Assembly: GCA_020726505.1 (NCBI GenBank)
Contig: JAHLEZ010000022.1
Coordinates: 1 to 64,000 of the forward strand
Direction: 5' to 3'
Length of the DNA stretch: 64,000 nucleotides
DNA from: Leptodontidium sp. MPI-SDFR-AT-0119
Lineage: Eukaryota > Ascomycota > Leotiomycetes > Helotiales > Leptodontidiaceae
Below the pieces are notes generated by a model. The model saw nothing but the letters and a program-made list of their open reading frames with translations. It made no database searches and had not been told where the DNA came from. Positions 34,811-45,580 of the stretch are shown piece after piece (within the stretch, counting starts at the first letter, position 1; the number at the start of each line of letters is the position of its first letter). The position numbers were made by a program, and so were the translations under genes.

Positions 34811-37520
34811 CAATAAGTCAGTCTAGTTAAGTGCTGCTCTTCAGTTGGCCCTAAATTCGTAATCAGTCAGTTACTAGCCCTAACCCTAATAAGTCAGTCG
34901 CCATATGCTCAACTGATTAAGACTGTCAGTTGAGAGGTAGGAAAATCCTCATAATAGGGTTAGTTTAGGTAGGTGCAGCTGAGCCGATTTTTGGGTAATA
35001 CCCCCCGCAAATTGGGCTCGCTTAAGGTGGGATGCAGGCCTCTGATTGGCCCAAACAGTTAAAATAGCCACTTTTAGATTACGTAATCTTGCCCAGCATC
35101 GCCCAAACTCATGATCTAGCTGCACTCTGTCTTAATTAATCCATCAAACACAGCACCATGGCTTCCTCGCACGCCTCCCCCGTGGTTGTTGAAGATAACG
35201 AATCAAGAGCTTCTCCTGTACCCTCTACAGCGTCTAATAATACTTTAATCAACCCATTTCAGGCCATGATGGCCCCTAAATCGTCAAGGAAAAAGCCCAT
35301 TCTTCGTGACCGCTGTTTCCGTCCAACGCCTACCTACACAGCTTGCTACGACCCCAATAGGCTTCTAAACCTTGGTAACGACGAAGAATACTCTCCGTAC
35401 GACTTTGGAGAGCCTTTATTCGACGATCGGAAGCTCCGAGTAGCTAGATTACCTGCTGGTTTTGTGTTGGTAGGTGCGACAAAGAGGAGGCTTCGTCAAT
35501 GGGTGTGGAAAGTTGGGTATAACCTCAAGGACACCACGAAAGCCTCTAATAACTCAATATGGTGCTGCAAGCTTTGTATGTATTTCTCTATCAAATTTGC
35601 AGATGAAGTACTAATCTTCAAAGGTCACCACGATGCCAAATTTTCCAAGAATCGCGAATTTCACTTCAACGCCAACACTTTGAATAACGCAGAGCGCCAT
35701 ATGCTAGAAGTGCACATGCTAGACGCAAGAGGAGATACATGGAGAGTACAATCAACAGAACCTGTACGCGCTCAAGCCTCAGGTGTTGTGGGTGGAAATT
35801 ACAGCGAAGTGATCCCCTTCCGTCAGCGAGAATTCGTCAACGCGTTTTTGGAATGGATTATCTGCGATAATATCAAACACCGCAAAGCTACCTCTATACG
35901 CCTGAAACGTTGCTTCAAGATTGCGAATATAGAGGCCGTCAATGCTCTCCCAGATTCACACTCCACTGTAGAGACGTGGATCCACGATCTTTTCCGACAT
36001 ATAGAGCCTCAAATTCTTGAAGAGATTCACAACGCTAAGTCAAAGATAACTATCACTTTTGATGGTTGGGGGTCAAAGAGAGAAAAGATTAGTGTACTCG
36101 GTGTTGTTCACTTTATTAACGCTCGATACGAATCCTGCACGCGTCTCATAGGCCTACCAGAGCTCCCAGGGCACAAAAAGACTGGTGTTGGCATGTAACT
36201 TATCATCCAATTTCCTGTCGCACCCTTTAGCTAATAATTACAGATCAATGCTCTATACTCCTTCCACTTCTCGATCGATTCGGAATCATGTTATGGCCTC
36301 TGGCAAGTGAACTACATTGTTTCTGGCCCTTCAATCAGAGCTTAATATTGGTGTGGCAGCAGGGAAGGAATGGAAGTTGGTTCTTGATGGAGGTGTACGC
36401 TGGAATGCCACCTATTCAATGGTACGCAGAGGCCTTGAGTTACGCCAGGCTCTCACAGAATATGCCATTATGTTACACGTCTCTGCGGAACCAGACGATC
36501 GAGAGATATTCGACAACGACTACCTATCCTCGGAGGAGTGGGAGACCTTAGAAATCATCAGGGATCAGCTCCAGCCACTGTTTTTACTTACTAAAGGTCT
36601 GGAAGGAAATGCAAAGATGACCGAGGGGGCTCTGGAACCGTCGCATGGTGCTTTATGGGAATCTTTGATCGTGTTAGAGCATATTATGGCGCACTTTGAG
36701 GCTCTCGAAACTCAGTCAAAACAGCACCAATTTAACGACCACGAGGGCATACAACAGTCAATTACTCTGGCCTGGCAAGCCTGCTTGAAGTAGTACAGAA
36801 AGACCGACCATTCTCTAGCGTAGCAAGCGTCAATGGTCCTCCATCCTTTATACAAGTGGTCCTTTTTTGAGAAGAATTGGAAGGTAAATCTGGCTGCATT
36901 CCTTGTCTCTGCGAAATCCAAGTTTAAGAAACTATGGGAAGATCAATACAAAGGCGCAACTGTTGTTTCTCGTGCTACTTTATCTCCGGAACCAGTTCCT
37001 GCCGTACCTTCTGTGGAAAAGGACTACCTGAAGAGTATCCTCAACGCCGCGGCGCCAATCAATAGGCCACGCAACACAGTTGTTTCTAGTAGAAGAGATT
37101 AATATTTCCATTATCTTCAAGAGCCACCTGTTGAGCATATGGGAGTTATGGAGTATTGGAAGTTGCGAGAGGCCGAGTGGCCACAATTAGCTCAAATGGC
37201 CTTTGATTTTTTAGCCATACCTGCCATGAGCTCTAAGTGCGAACGAGTCTTTTCTTCTTGCTGTAAACAAACTACTTTAGAAAGCTCTAATTTATCAGGG
37301 GAGACGTTGTGGCACCAGGAGTGTTTGAAGAATTGGCAAAATCGTAGAGCCATTGAAATCGCTGGAGCCTTCAAAGCTGTACTACTAGATATCTGATCTC
37401 TGTAAAATATCGTCAGTTTAAATCAGTACCGATTAATTTAATCAGTTAAGTTGATCAGTTGCTTCAATTTACGTCAGTCAGTCAGTCGTGATGATTTATT
37501 CAACTGATACTGACCAGTGT
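34811..37520 (+). mobile_element. hAT-family DNA transposon, degenerate
   Basis: The transposase remnant (35,158-37,396) is bordered on both sides by sequence dense in CAGT/ACTG words: GTCAGTC and GTCAGTT at 34,818-34,945, and CAGTCAGTCAGT, GTCAGT and ATCAGT at 37,408-37,515. Such subterminal repeats are usual in hAT elements. Exact terminal inverted repeats and the 8-bp target duplication could not be fixed by eye, so the limits are approximate. Confidence 0.6.
35158..37396 (+). pseudogene. Broken hAT transposase with BED-type zinc finger
   Basis: ATG 35158 opens a 346-codon frame. It has a disordered N-terminus and a BED-like finger (WCCKLC at about 35,563, with the HMLEVH His pair at 35,698). 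A transposase core start follows, with ITFDGWGSKREKISVLGVVH (about 36,049). A candidate intron begins at GTAACT near 36,194. The second half is read in another frame (36,317-37,396) with three in-frame stops: TAG 36,791, TAG 36,821 and TAA 37,100. It ends with the hAT dimerisation domain: EYWKLREAEWPQLAQMAFDF, then PAMSSKCERVFSS. The central DDE region is shortened. All three stops could come from C to T changes at CAG or CAA. The element is therefore non-autonomous now. Confidence 0.75.
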
Positions 37521-37640
37521 GACAAATAGATTAGATTAGAGTAGAGTAGTAAGTACTACTCTAATCTAATCTAATAAATTTATACACTACTCTAAATCTA
37601 ATCTAATCTAATCTAGAGTATTAGATTACTACTTGAGTAG
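37521..37640. repeat. TCTAATC/GATTAGA simple repeat forming a palindrome
   Basis: Words GATTAGA, TAGAGTAG and their complements TCTAATC and CTACTCTA alternate, so the stretch can fold on itself. It follows the hAT element directly. Confidence 0.7.
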
Positions 37641-37875
37641 TAGTTATGTAATTATTACACTAGCTGAAAAAAAGTCTAACGCTGCGGTCCCTACCAAATA
37701 AGGCTTATGTGACGATCGGCTCACATGTTGCAGTGCTAAGGAGACCCAGGGGTTTGGGTTAGGTTTGACTAGGACCACTTTCGGTGGGGTTTCCGGGGTG
37801 ATTCATATACATATAAGGAGGGCCTCCCTTAGACTCCTTGAATTCTGTATCTTCTTTGTTTCCTTCGTACTAGAA
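37641..37875. other. Junction region between the hAT element and the duplicated gene copy
   Basis: No gene is seen. A TATA-like CATATAAGG occurs near 37,811. The similarity to the Myb/SANT-like gene starts at about 37,876, inside its first exon. Confidence 0.35.
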
Positions 37876-39679
37876 TCCACGCAAACACAGCAGGGCTGCC
37901 TCCGCAACCACATCTCGCAACCAGCCAGCCAGTTGCAGCGACTCGGCAGCGAGGGCGTGACTTTGAAGCCCAGCCCGAAGATGAAGAAGTCGAAGCTCAA
38001 GGTACGATCGCAGAGAATCTTTGGAAGGGACCTTGACTGATCTGCTGTGAGAACTCGCAGGCCGCATTCACGACCCCACCAACTCCGACGATGATGCAGA
38101 CGATACCTTCCTATCGATCGAAGAGCTCCTGGATCCGCTTTTGCGGAAGGAGATCGCGGCAACCGGATGCCAGGGCACTCGAGGTATGCGCGCCAGCTCT
38201 TTATTGCTATAGAAAGCCGAATTCTGACAACTTCCAGACAGGCCGGTGATTCTTGAGGAGGACGAGGGCGATAGTCCCGACCACACTGCCGACTCCGAAG
38301 CCACCTCCACCTTCATTAACGCTGGCGCTGTTCCCACCTTCGAGCGGAGCCAGCGCGCTGATCCTTCCAACCGCGAACCATGGTGGGATGTCGAGGAAGG
38401 CTGCTTCGTTTACGAGGACCTGGATCCACTTCCTTCGCTGGACCATGAAGGTTTGGCATCTACACCCGCCCAGGGCCAGCCTCCCTCTCGCCGTCACTCG
38501 CCTGGGGTATCCCAGGACCAAACCAAGCCACATAGCGACAATAAAACCACGCGAAGTGCACCGGAAGAGTCAGCGGCCCAGATTATAACATTGGACCAGG
38601 ACGGTGCAGGGGAGAGTGAAGAAAACGTCTCAGAGATATGCAACTGGCTTTCGAAGAGCAAGAGGAGTTATTAGCTACCTCTCCTAGCTCCCCAGGTCGT
38701 CGCTCATTTGAATCATCGCATCCTCCGATTGATCAGGATTGTGACCGAGGCTGGTCAGAAGAGCTCCGGTCCAGCACACGGCTCTGCAGTCAGGAGAAGG
38801 AGAAGGAAGCTCTGCGCGAGCAAGAACAAGAGGAGATAGCAGCAGATGAGGTAAGGCACAAGGTACTGGAGCAGGAACTGGCGGAGGCCGACGACGATGA
38901 CGAGAGTGAGAAGCTCGAGCAGCGGGGAGAGAAGCGACAATACCAGGACGGAGGAATCAAAACTGGCATCCACCATTCCGAGAGCAGCGGCCATAGTCAT
39001 GACACAAACGACGAGGATGACGAGGATGACGAGAACCCACGACCTACGAAGCAGCGGAGACTATTACCAGCGTCGCCTAATATGCCTCCAACGCCTCCCC
39101 TTAAACAGAGCTCACCAAAGCCTTGCCTGGCACGGGCTCGCAGCGCCACGCCATCCTCAACCACGCAATTTGAGATCGGCAATGTACAGTCCCAGACTGA
39201 TCTGGCTCACCCGCCCACGTCCGTAAATAACGATCACCACTACACCTCACCAAGCTCTCGCAGTCCCTCAGATACGGAGAAGTCGGCATCAGCCGCGGAC
39301 TATCAGGAATTCCCCTTCCAAGGTTTCCTAAAGCGCGTTACGATTGGCGATCAGATCACATACAATCTCGAGTTTTCGTTGTCACATATCCCTGAGCACT
39401 TGAGCCTCTCACTTCATTCAGAAGTGTTAAGCACTAGCTCTAGGGAGTCGTCAGTGGAGGCTGCAGTCTCTCGCCGTGCTGTCACTCAAGCCGGGTAAGG
39501 AACTGACGAAGAATCAAGAGAGGCTGCTAGCTAAGATGGTCCACGACGACAAGACCTGGACAGAGATAGGACGGCATTTCCCAGGCCTCACACTGCAGTC
39601 GCTGAAGGAGAACTTCAAGAGGCAAGGGGGAAAGCCTCGAAAGCGGGGTCGAAAGGCCGGGGTTAAGGTCCGTGTTTGA
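37876..39679 (+). pseudogene. Frameshifted duplicate of the Myb/SANT-like gene
   Basis: It is a near-identical copy of 28,484-30,290 including both introns. The first intron matches base for base as far as compared. The copy lacks the promoter and the first 85-90 bases of exon 1, including the start codon. It has a 4-base insertion (an extra CAGC near 37,920), a deletion of about 10 bases near 38,633 and a 5-base deletion near 39,486. The open pieces 38,246-38,674, 38,638-39,498 and 39,476-39,679 together cover the protein, ending in the same Myb/SANT-like helix-turn-helix and KPRKRGRKAG tail. The similarity fades just after the stop codon. A recent segmental or retro-independent duplication (introns kept) is the simplest reading. 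Confidence 0.8.
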
Positions 39680-40468
39680 AGGATACAAGCTCTCCTGTAA
39701 GGTAGCGGATGCATAGGATGTAAGAGGCTTAACATTTCCCTTTCCCAACCCTAAGTTCGCTCGCTTCTACACCCAAATAAGCTTTCCTGCTCTCTGATAC
39801 TGCGCCTTCCATCATTTTCCATATGTATCTTCTGTACCAATTCAATCTAAATATCAGATGCGGACGACTGCTGCTTGGCCAACTCGTTGTGCTTCGAGTA
39901 CCAGGTTCTTGATTGCTCTGTACGTGCGCAAGAAATATAGCTAGAATTGCAAAGAAAGGAAGAGGTTAACAGCTGGCCATGGTGACATCAAACTGATAAC
40001 TTGGTGGTGTCTGAACACGAGAATTTAGTCTGGTCGAAGCACGGGCCACCATGGAAGTGGCAGGCAGATTAGCGGGAACGGAAGAATGTATGGCCGAGTC
40101 ACATGCGTAGCCCGTGGCTTTAAGAGCACCAGCCATATTTGCAATCTAATAAACTTCCCCAAGCCTATTTAATGCCTTCGAATCAAAATGGCTAGATGCC
40201 CGGTTGTATATTCTACCCAGTGTGGGGTTGGTTGATGATGGCGGGGTATCTTGCGTCGAGATCAAAAGCCCGTGCATGTGATTCGGCTACACGTTCTTCC
40301 GCTTCCGCAGGCCCCCTTTTAGCAACCAGAAACTTGACATCATTGTCAGATAGCTTAGTTGAACAGACCACAACACACAACTCCATCGCAGCATACACAT
40401 CTGAGGTTCTCTCCGGGCTCAAATCGCTGCATACCTCCACTTAGGAACTCGATCCTCACCTGGCAGGC
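39680..40468. other. Intergenic region
   Basis: Two overlapping opposite-strand frames (about 40,196-40,444) lack support. The rest is AT-balanced sequence with no clear repeats. It probably contains the promoter of the five-exon gene at 40,469. Confidence 0.35.
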
Positions 40469-42615
40469 ATGAGTCTTCCTGCGAAGAAGATTTATGTAGG
40501 AACTGAGAGATGTGGATTGTGCCGTTCGCAGCTTCCATGGAGTGGCGAGTCAGACCTCAATTTATGGGATCTCGATTTTCGAGCAGGTATGAACCAAATG
40601 TATTATCCAGTCGCTGTTCCTTTTTGACTCCTCCTCAACAGCATTCTGCTTGGAACCAAACGATGAAAATACCATCGAAATCACCAGGACTGCCAACCTG
40701 TCAGACATCCACGACCAGCAGATTGATGTCAGATTAACTGGCCATCGCCAAAACCAGTCAATTACTATCTGCCACTACCAGCAAAGGTTCCGCGCAAAAA
40801 CGACCCACCCGACCGCCTATTGCTTTCACGCCTGGTGCTACGAGATCCTCATCCAGAAAGTCGAACGCTGCACCGAGTCCGAAATATATAAGCTTTCTCA
40901 AATACTGTCACTAGGCTCAGTAGTGTGGGAAAGTAGACGCCTGCATCGTCAGCAGATCGAAGATACAAGCAATGAAACGCTTCGCGTGCTTGCAGACAGC
41001 CATCAACCACTTTATAAATTGTTACGTTTGCCTGTAGAGCTTAGAAACATGGTCTGGAACTACATCGGTCTGAAGGCTGCTTTCAGCGCTACCGTCCTGG
41101 TTGCAGAGGAGACAACACGCCTACTCCACGCCCTCAACTGCTCCAGCTGTCAAACTGTATCCTTGACCCAAGGCTCTCGTATCTCCGTCAAGATGCTGAC
41201 TGTTTTTGGTACCCCATACATACAGAGTCTAGCCGATGGTGGTTGCCCTGAGGCCATTCCCGGTGTCGTTATCTACCTCAAATTTGCCATGGTCTATGGT
41301 GGAATCTGCGCAGTCAAGTTATATGGTAGCGACTGGAACACAGGCTGGCTAGGTGTTCTTCCTAACTCGGGGCGTACCTGGTATGGATGTATTCGTAGAC
41401 CGGGAAACACACTTGCATGCAGCTCAAATGTAAGTCGACACCGACTCATATTTGGCATACCTAACAGCCGCAGGGTTTGTACTTCACCTCTCTGTCTAGC
41501 CTAGACGACCAGATTTTGTGGGATCAACCAGACATCCCGAATACCCTCTGCAACCCAGACAAGGAATTATTCGACTTCGAACGAGACATTAGTCGCTCTT
41601 GTGAGCTGCCTAAAAGTCGACAACCAAGATATTTTGGATACCTACCACTACTTAGCGACAATGAATATGTGAATGGTCTCACTGTTTATCTCTCTGGAAA
41701 TGGAATTGTTGGAATAGAAAGCCATTTCACAAAGACGTCAAGGCTTATTGGCGGTCGCGACGGTTGCCCCAAGTATTTCCCATTCCACTCAGGGGAACAA
41801 ATCGCGTTCACCTGGCTTTGTATCATCAACTCTCAAAGCTATGCATTTGCTGCGCCCACTGTGACAGTAAGTCGAGAGTGCACCCCAGTATGGTTCATGC
41901 CTAATCTATTCTCACAGATCCAGACAACATTTGGGAGAATCCATACGTTCGGACCATATATTCTGCCTCAACAAGTGATGAACGACAAGTATAAATGGAT
42001 TCTTCTCGACCGACCCGGATCTATTACGGGGTTCTATTTCGAATGGCCAAAATCTGCGGTAATCATGAGAATTGGGGTCACCCGAGAAAGCAATTCTGTG
42101 GGTACTGGAAGCCCAAACCTGGAATTCACTGCCTGCGGTGCCCCTCGCCTGGCTCGGGTTGGACCTAATGCGGGCCTATTCATGTCTGTCGCTGATTTAA
42201 GCAATCTTCGGAAAGTCGAAATCTGTCGTGTTGGTATCCGCTGTACCGGACTAAAACTATACTACCTTCAAACACCAACAGCAGTCCTCGGACAGTGGCA
42301 CACTACTGACTCTTCACAGCACGTGTCTATATCCAATAGCAATGGGCCAAGCACAATGGGAATCCGATTCAAATTCTCGAAGTCTGGCGATCATCAAGTT
42401 GTCACTGACATCAGCTTTGGAGCGGACACAAGCGATGACTGCAACAGCAGTTACTTTCGTCTGGGAGAGGTAAGACTCAATCTAAGTTATATTCAAAATT
42501 GCTAACGATATATCAGACTATCACATGGTGGTTCTCTAAATCCGATGATGTTATTTGTCTCTGGGACGGAAAAGTTCTCCCCGTTCCGAAAGGGAGTATT
42601 ATCAATGTCAAGTAA
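40469..42615 (+). CDS. F-box-like fungal protein, five exons, 649 residues
   Basis: Exons are 40469-40586, 40642-41429, 41474-41866, 41918-42469 and 42517-42615. Donors GTATGA, GTAAGT, GTAAGT and GTAAGA and acceptors ACAG, GCAG, ACAG and TCAG join in frame, and the last intron has a GCTAACG branch. The N-terminus has a CGLC pair and an LPW segment, and further on a cysteine/histidine pair (FHAWCYEIL). The motif LPVELRNMVWNYIG (about nt 41,029-41,070) fits the first helices of an F-box. The long C-terminal part is beta-rich, with no transmembrane segment, and is typical of large fungus-specific F-box proteins. A role as a substrate receptor of an SCF ubiquitin ligase is inferred from the motif only. 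Confidence 0.7.
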
Positions 42616-42679
42616 TTTTTGCATTGGTATTGGCCTAGGAAACGACAAAGGAGAAAGATACATCTTGTACAGTACTTGA

Positions 42680-43855
42680 TCATGTGGGAATCTTGTCGTG
42701 CGTTACATACTTCTGTTTCTTCCCCTCATACAACCAAGCTGTCTTCCCACCATATTTTATTTTTGTCCAATCCGATTTTGTTGTACTTCTGTTGCGGCCA
42801 CGAACATCTCTGAACGAAAATTCATCAAGGCGCGTTATGTGAGGGACTCGGGTGACTCTCACAACCAAGTAGGCGCCTCGATCATGTCCTGTACCTTCAT
42901 CTACATCCATTTCATCGGGATCTTGCAAAGACGATGGGCCTGGAGCATCACCTCCTGAACCTCCGTGTACATCGATTTCATCGGGGTCTTGCCAAGACGA
43001 TGGGCCTGGAGCATCACCTCCTGTACCTTCGTGTGCCTCAGACTGCTTCCCAGCTGCAAAGCCTGAAGCGCCATCCCATTGATTTTGAGAGGAGCTCGGC
43101 GCTGCGCTCGAGGAGGTATATGTGAATGGGATATCATACCCGCCGCTGGAAAACCCGCTTGTGGCTTGTGCTGGATGGGTGCCTGATGTCGCATATCGAT
43201 TGTTGCTGTTTGAATAGTCTAGAATAGTAGGCTGATGGGATGAATAGTCGCTAGAAGTCTGTCCAGCATGCGGGGTGGGCGTCCAGCCTTTCATATTGTT
43301 GAAGCTGTCCTCGACCAGTCGACTATCCTCGTCGATACCAATGTCCTTGTATTGTTGCCAGTCTCCCTCATCGTTGTTGCCCCAGAATGGCGTCAAGCTG
43401 TCGTCACCCTGCATGTATTTCCAGAGTCTGACATGAGCGCCAGCCATTGTGGCAGCGTAGACAAAAGGTGCATCCTCGTAATCCACATATGCCTTGCAAT
43501 AGTCCATAGCCTGCTCCTCCAATGCCTTGAGGCTGAACGGTTGACTTTTCTTGGCCCGTTTACACTCTGCGAAGCAAAAGGTTCGAATGTTGTCAGATCC
43601 TTCTTCCAGGTAATTGACCACAAGGTCACATCGTTTCGAAGAATCAGGATTTGGCGGCTGCTCACTCGTCACTGCGAAATAGTCCTCAGTGAAGATATTT
43701 CTGTAAAGTATGACTTCCATGAGCGCAACAGTTGCGTGCTCCTTAGGATCGGCTATCCCAGTGAATACGTTTGCAAGGTGAGCTTTGTTGTAAAACTGCT
43801 GCTGCATTGGAGTCTTGATCAGTCCGTGAGGGCGGAAAGGCGTAGTTGACGACAT
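42680..43855 (-). CDS. PD-(D/E)XK nuclease-like fungal protein, 391 residues
   Basis: One uninterrupted minus-strand exon starts at ATG 43855, with a TATAAA-like box near 43,930 upstream. Residues 60-110 contain KRCDLVVNYLEEG followed by FCFAECKRAKK. An Asp, then Glu-x-Lys at this spacing within beta strands is the active-site pattern of the PD-(D/E)XK fold. The middle is Ser/Gly/Pro-rich and disordered and includes a duplicated segment with GDAPGPSSWQDPDEIDV and GDAPGPSSLQDPDEMDV (nt about 42,895-43,030). The C-terminus is a small basic beta-rich segment. Whether the protein is an active nuclease is unknown. It is convergent with the F-box-like gene, with 64 bases between them. Confidence 0.65.
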   Translation of the reverse strand: MSSTTPFRPHGLIKTPMQQQFYNKAHLANVFTGIADPKEHATVALMEVILYRNIFTEDYFAVTSEQPPNPDSSKRCDLVVNYLEEGSDNIRTFCFAECKRAKKSQPFSLKALEEQAMDYCKAYVDYEDAPFVYAATMAGAHVRLWKYMQGDDSLTPFWGNNDEGDWQQYKDIGIDEDSRLVEDSFNNMKGWTPTPHAGQTSSDYSSHQPTILDYSNSNNRYATSGTHPAQATSGFSSGGYDIPFTYTSSSAAPSSSQNQWDGASGFAAGKQSEAHEGTGGDAPGPSSWQDPDEIDVHGGSGGDAPGPSSLQDPDEMDVDEGTGHDRGAYLVVRVTRVPHITRLDEFSFRDVRGRNRSTTKSDWTKIKYGGKTAWLYEGKKQKYVTHDKIPT

Positions 43856-44141
43856 CGTTTCTACTGTAATAGAAGAAGAAGATGATGAAGATCTAACTCA
43901 TGGCCTCTCCAGAAGGTGCTCTTTTTATATTAAATGCAGCGGGTGAAGATGAGGAAGATTGCGGGACGATTGACAGCACACACATGCGCGTGTGGGCTTT
44001 GGCATGCGGCATGGACGGAGCGCTTACTCGGCCCGCTCTACGTCTCTCCTAGGCGACTAGGGTATTGACCCCAGTTTCTAGGCGCTGCGGGCTGCATGGC
44101 CCTCTGTGGTTATGGTTCCCACTCATGGACCAGGATGTGTA
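43856..44141. other. Promoter region of the nuclease-like gene
   Basis: On the minus strand a TAATATAAAAAGAGC box lies at about 43,920-43,940, some 70-80 bases before the ATG. No other feature is seen. Confidence 0.45.
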
Positions 44142-44705
44142 CTAGAAGCCGCCGTGGAGGGAGAAGAACAGATTGCATAGGTAACAAGCACTCTTGCTTG
44201 AGCAGATAAACCTTGGTTGCTGTCGACTTGGATGAACCTCATAAAAGAAGAGGAGTTGTATCTCTGCGTGAACTTTCCAATGTGACTCTGATAAAGAGGC
44301 AGGTAGAGGGATCTGGAACGGCTCTACCTTAACGCTCTCAATCCCTCTGCCTTGCAGCGCATACAAGCTCGGAAGTAGCAGAGTAGTATCGGCCCAGTTT
44401 CCCAATCGCTTCTAGTAGATATGCCTTCAAAGTCGGGTCGATCATCGAAGTCTGAAGAGCTAGGCTGAGATGGCTAAAGAGAATGCGTGAATTTGCTTCA
44501 CGATCTCCCCTACCACTTCGATGGTCTCCGTATTGTGATCGGTTATACTCTCGAGTCTAGCAAATAAGCTTTTGCAGATCTCGTACCCTTCACTTGGTGC
44601 AGGCGATGGAGCCTTCATTTGAATAATTGGTGCATACGCATTGCGCGGCGATACGCCAGTCGGAACGCCCTCTGGCCTCAGATGCTGGCAAACCTTGGTT
44701 GACAC
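44142..44705 (-). pseudogene. Relic of an OTT_1508-like nucleic-acid deaminase gene
   Basis: Three frames must be joined to recover the family pattern. The first piece (44,705-44,460) is helical. The second contains [20 protein letters not shown]. The third (from about 44,360) contains [12 protein letters not shown] and then [18 protein letters not shown]. The HAE motif and the SxxxCxxC motif are the zinc-binding and catalytic elements of the deaminase fold. Frameshifts lie near 44,460 and 44,345, and a TAG follows LHGG at the end, so the gene is dead. Intact members of this fungal family are about 500-600 residues; the N-terminal part is missing here. The assignment rests on motif recognition. 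Confidence 0.7.
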
Positions 44706-45580
44706 AAATGCACCCTTCCTACAAAACGTGTACCCCGCTTTTGTAGTAACGAATAATGTACGTTTCTTTATTTTCAGAGGCTAGCGACTAGGTCAATAAT
44801 TTAGCTTCCAGAAGATGATAAACGTGGCTCTCCAATTAGCCATCACCATGGGGCTAAGAAAGTTCAAATATTATAGTCGTTTCCATTATACACACTTGCT
44901 GGCGACCAACCGCCGTATCCAGCGGCCCAACTTGAGCTCACTTGCGGCAAGCAACTCGAGTTATTGGGCCGTGATCTCTAGGCATGCCACCGACAAGCGT
45001 CCAAGAGTCTCGATCCGTGCAAGGGTTCCTTATCTTTACCCCACCTGTTCGCCGAATTCACACACCAGTGCCCGCGTCTTCTCATGGAAATTTAGGAACA
45101 GCTGCCTGTGCTCCCCGCTCTAGTGTGAAGCGGGCCGATAGGCCTTAGCGTGATATCCGACGCCATATTGTGTTATGCATTGAAGGGAGTCTCTACTGTT
45201 AATGACTCATGCATGGAATGACTCACCAATGATTTGTTGTTGAGAAGCGTAACGAACTAAAAGCGCACAGTACACATAATTGGTTCAATTCATCAGCAAA
45301 TAATGCCAGCATCGGTAGGGCAAGTCGCCTGTTCGTCCGCTGACATGGGACGGCTTGGAACGTATCGAGTCTACCACATGTGCTCTGGCAACAAGTAGCA
45401 TCATTATATGGGAACGTCGTATAGGCACAAATAGATTGCTTGATCAATCTTCCCGCAAAAGAAGGATGATTTATACAGATTTCCCCAAAACTTTACCGCA
45501 AACAAATGCTCCCAGTCCTCTCCTCGCCTAGCATTACCTTCTTTCCCAAACGGCCGATCACCTTGAAAGCATTCCCATCT
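44706..45580. other. Region without a supported gene
   Basis: Short frames on both strands lack domains. The stretch 44,815-45,123 is open on the plus strand but has no recognisable content. Confidence 0.35.

Noticed and set aside
34881..34893. Telomere-like CCCTAACCCTAA
   Set aside because: Only two units within the end of a hAT element; no longer array or chromosome end.
43268..43849. 193-residue plus-strand frame
   Set aside because: It is the antisense shadow of the PD-(D/E)XK-like gene.
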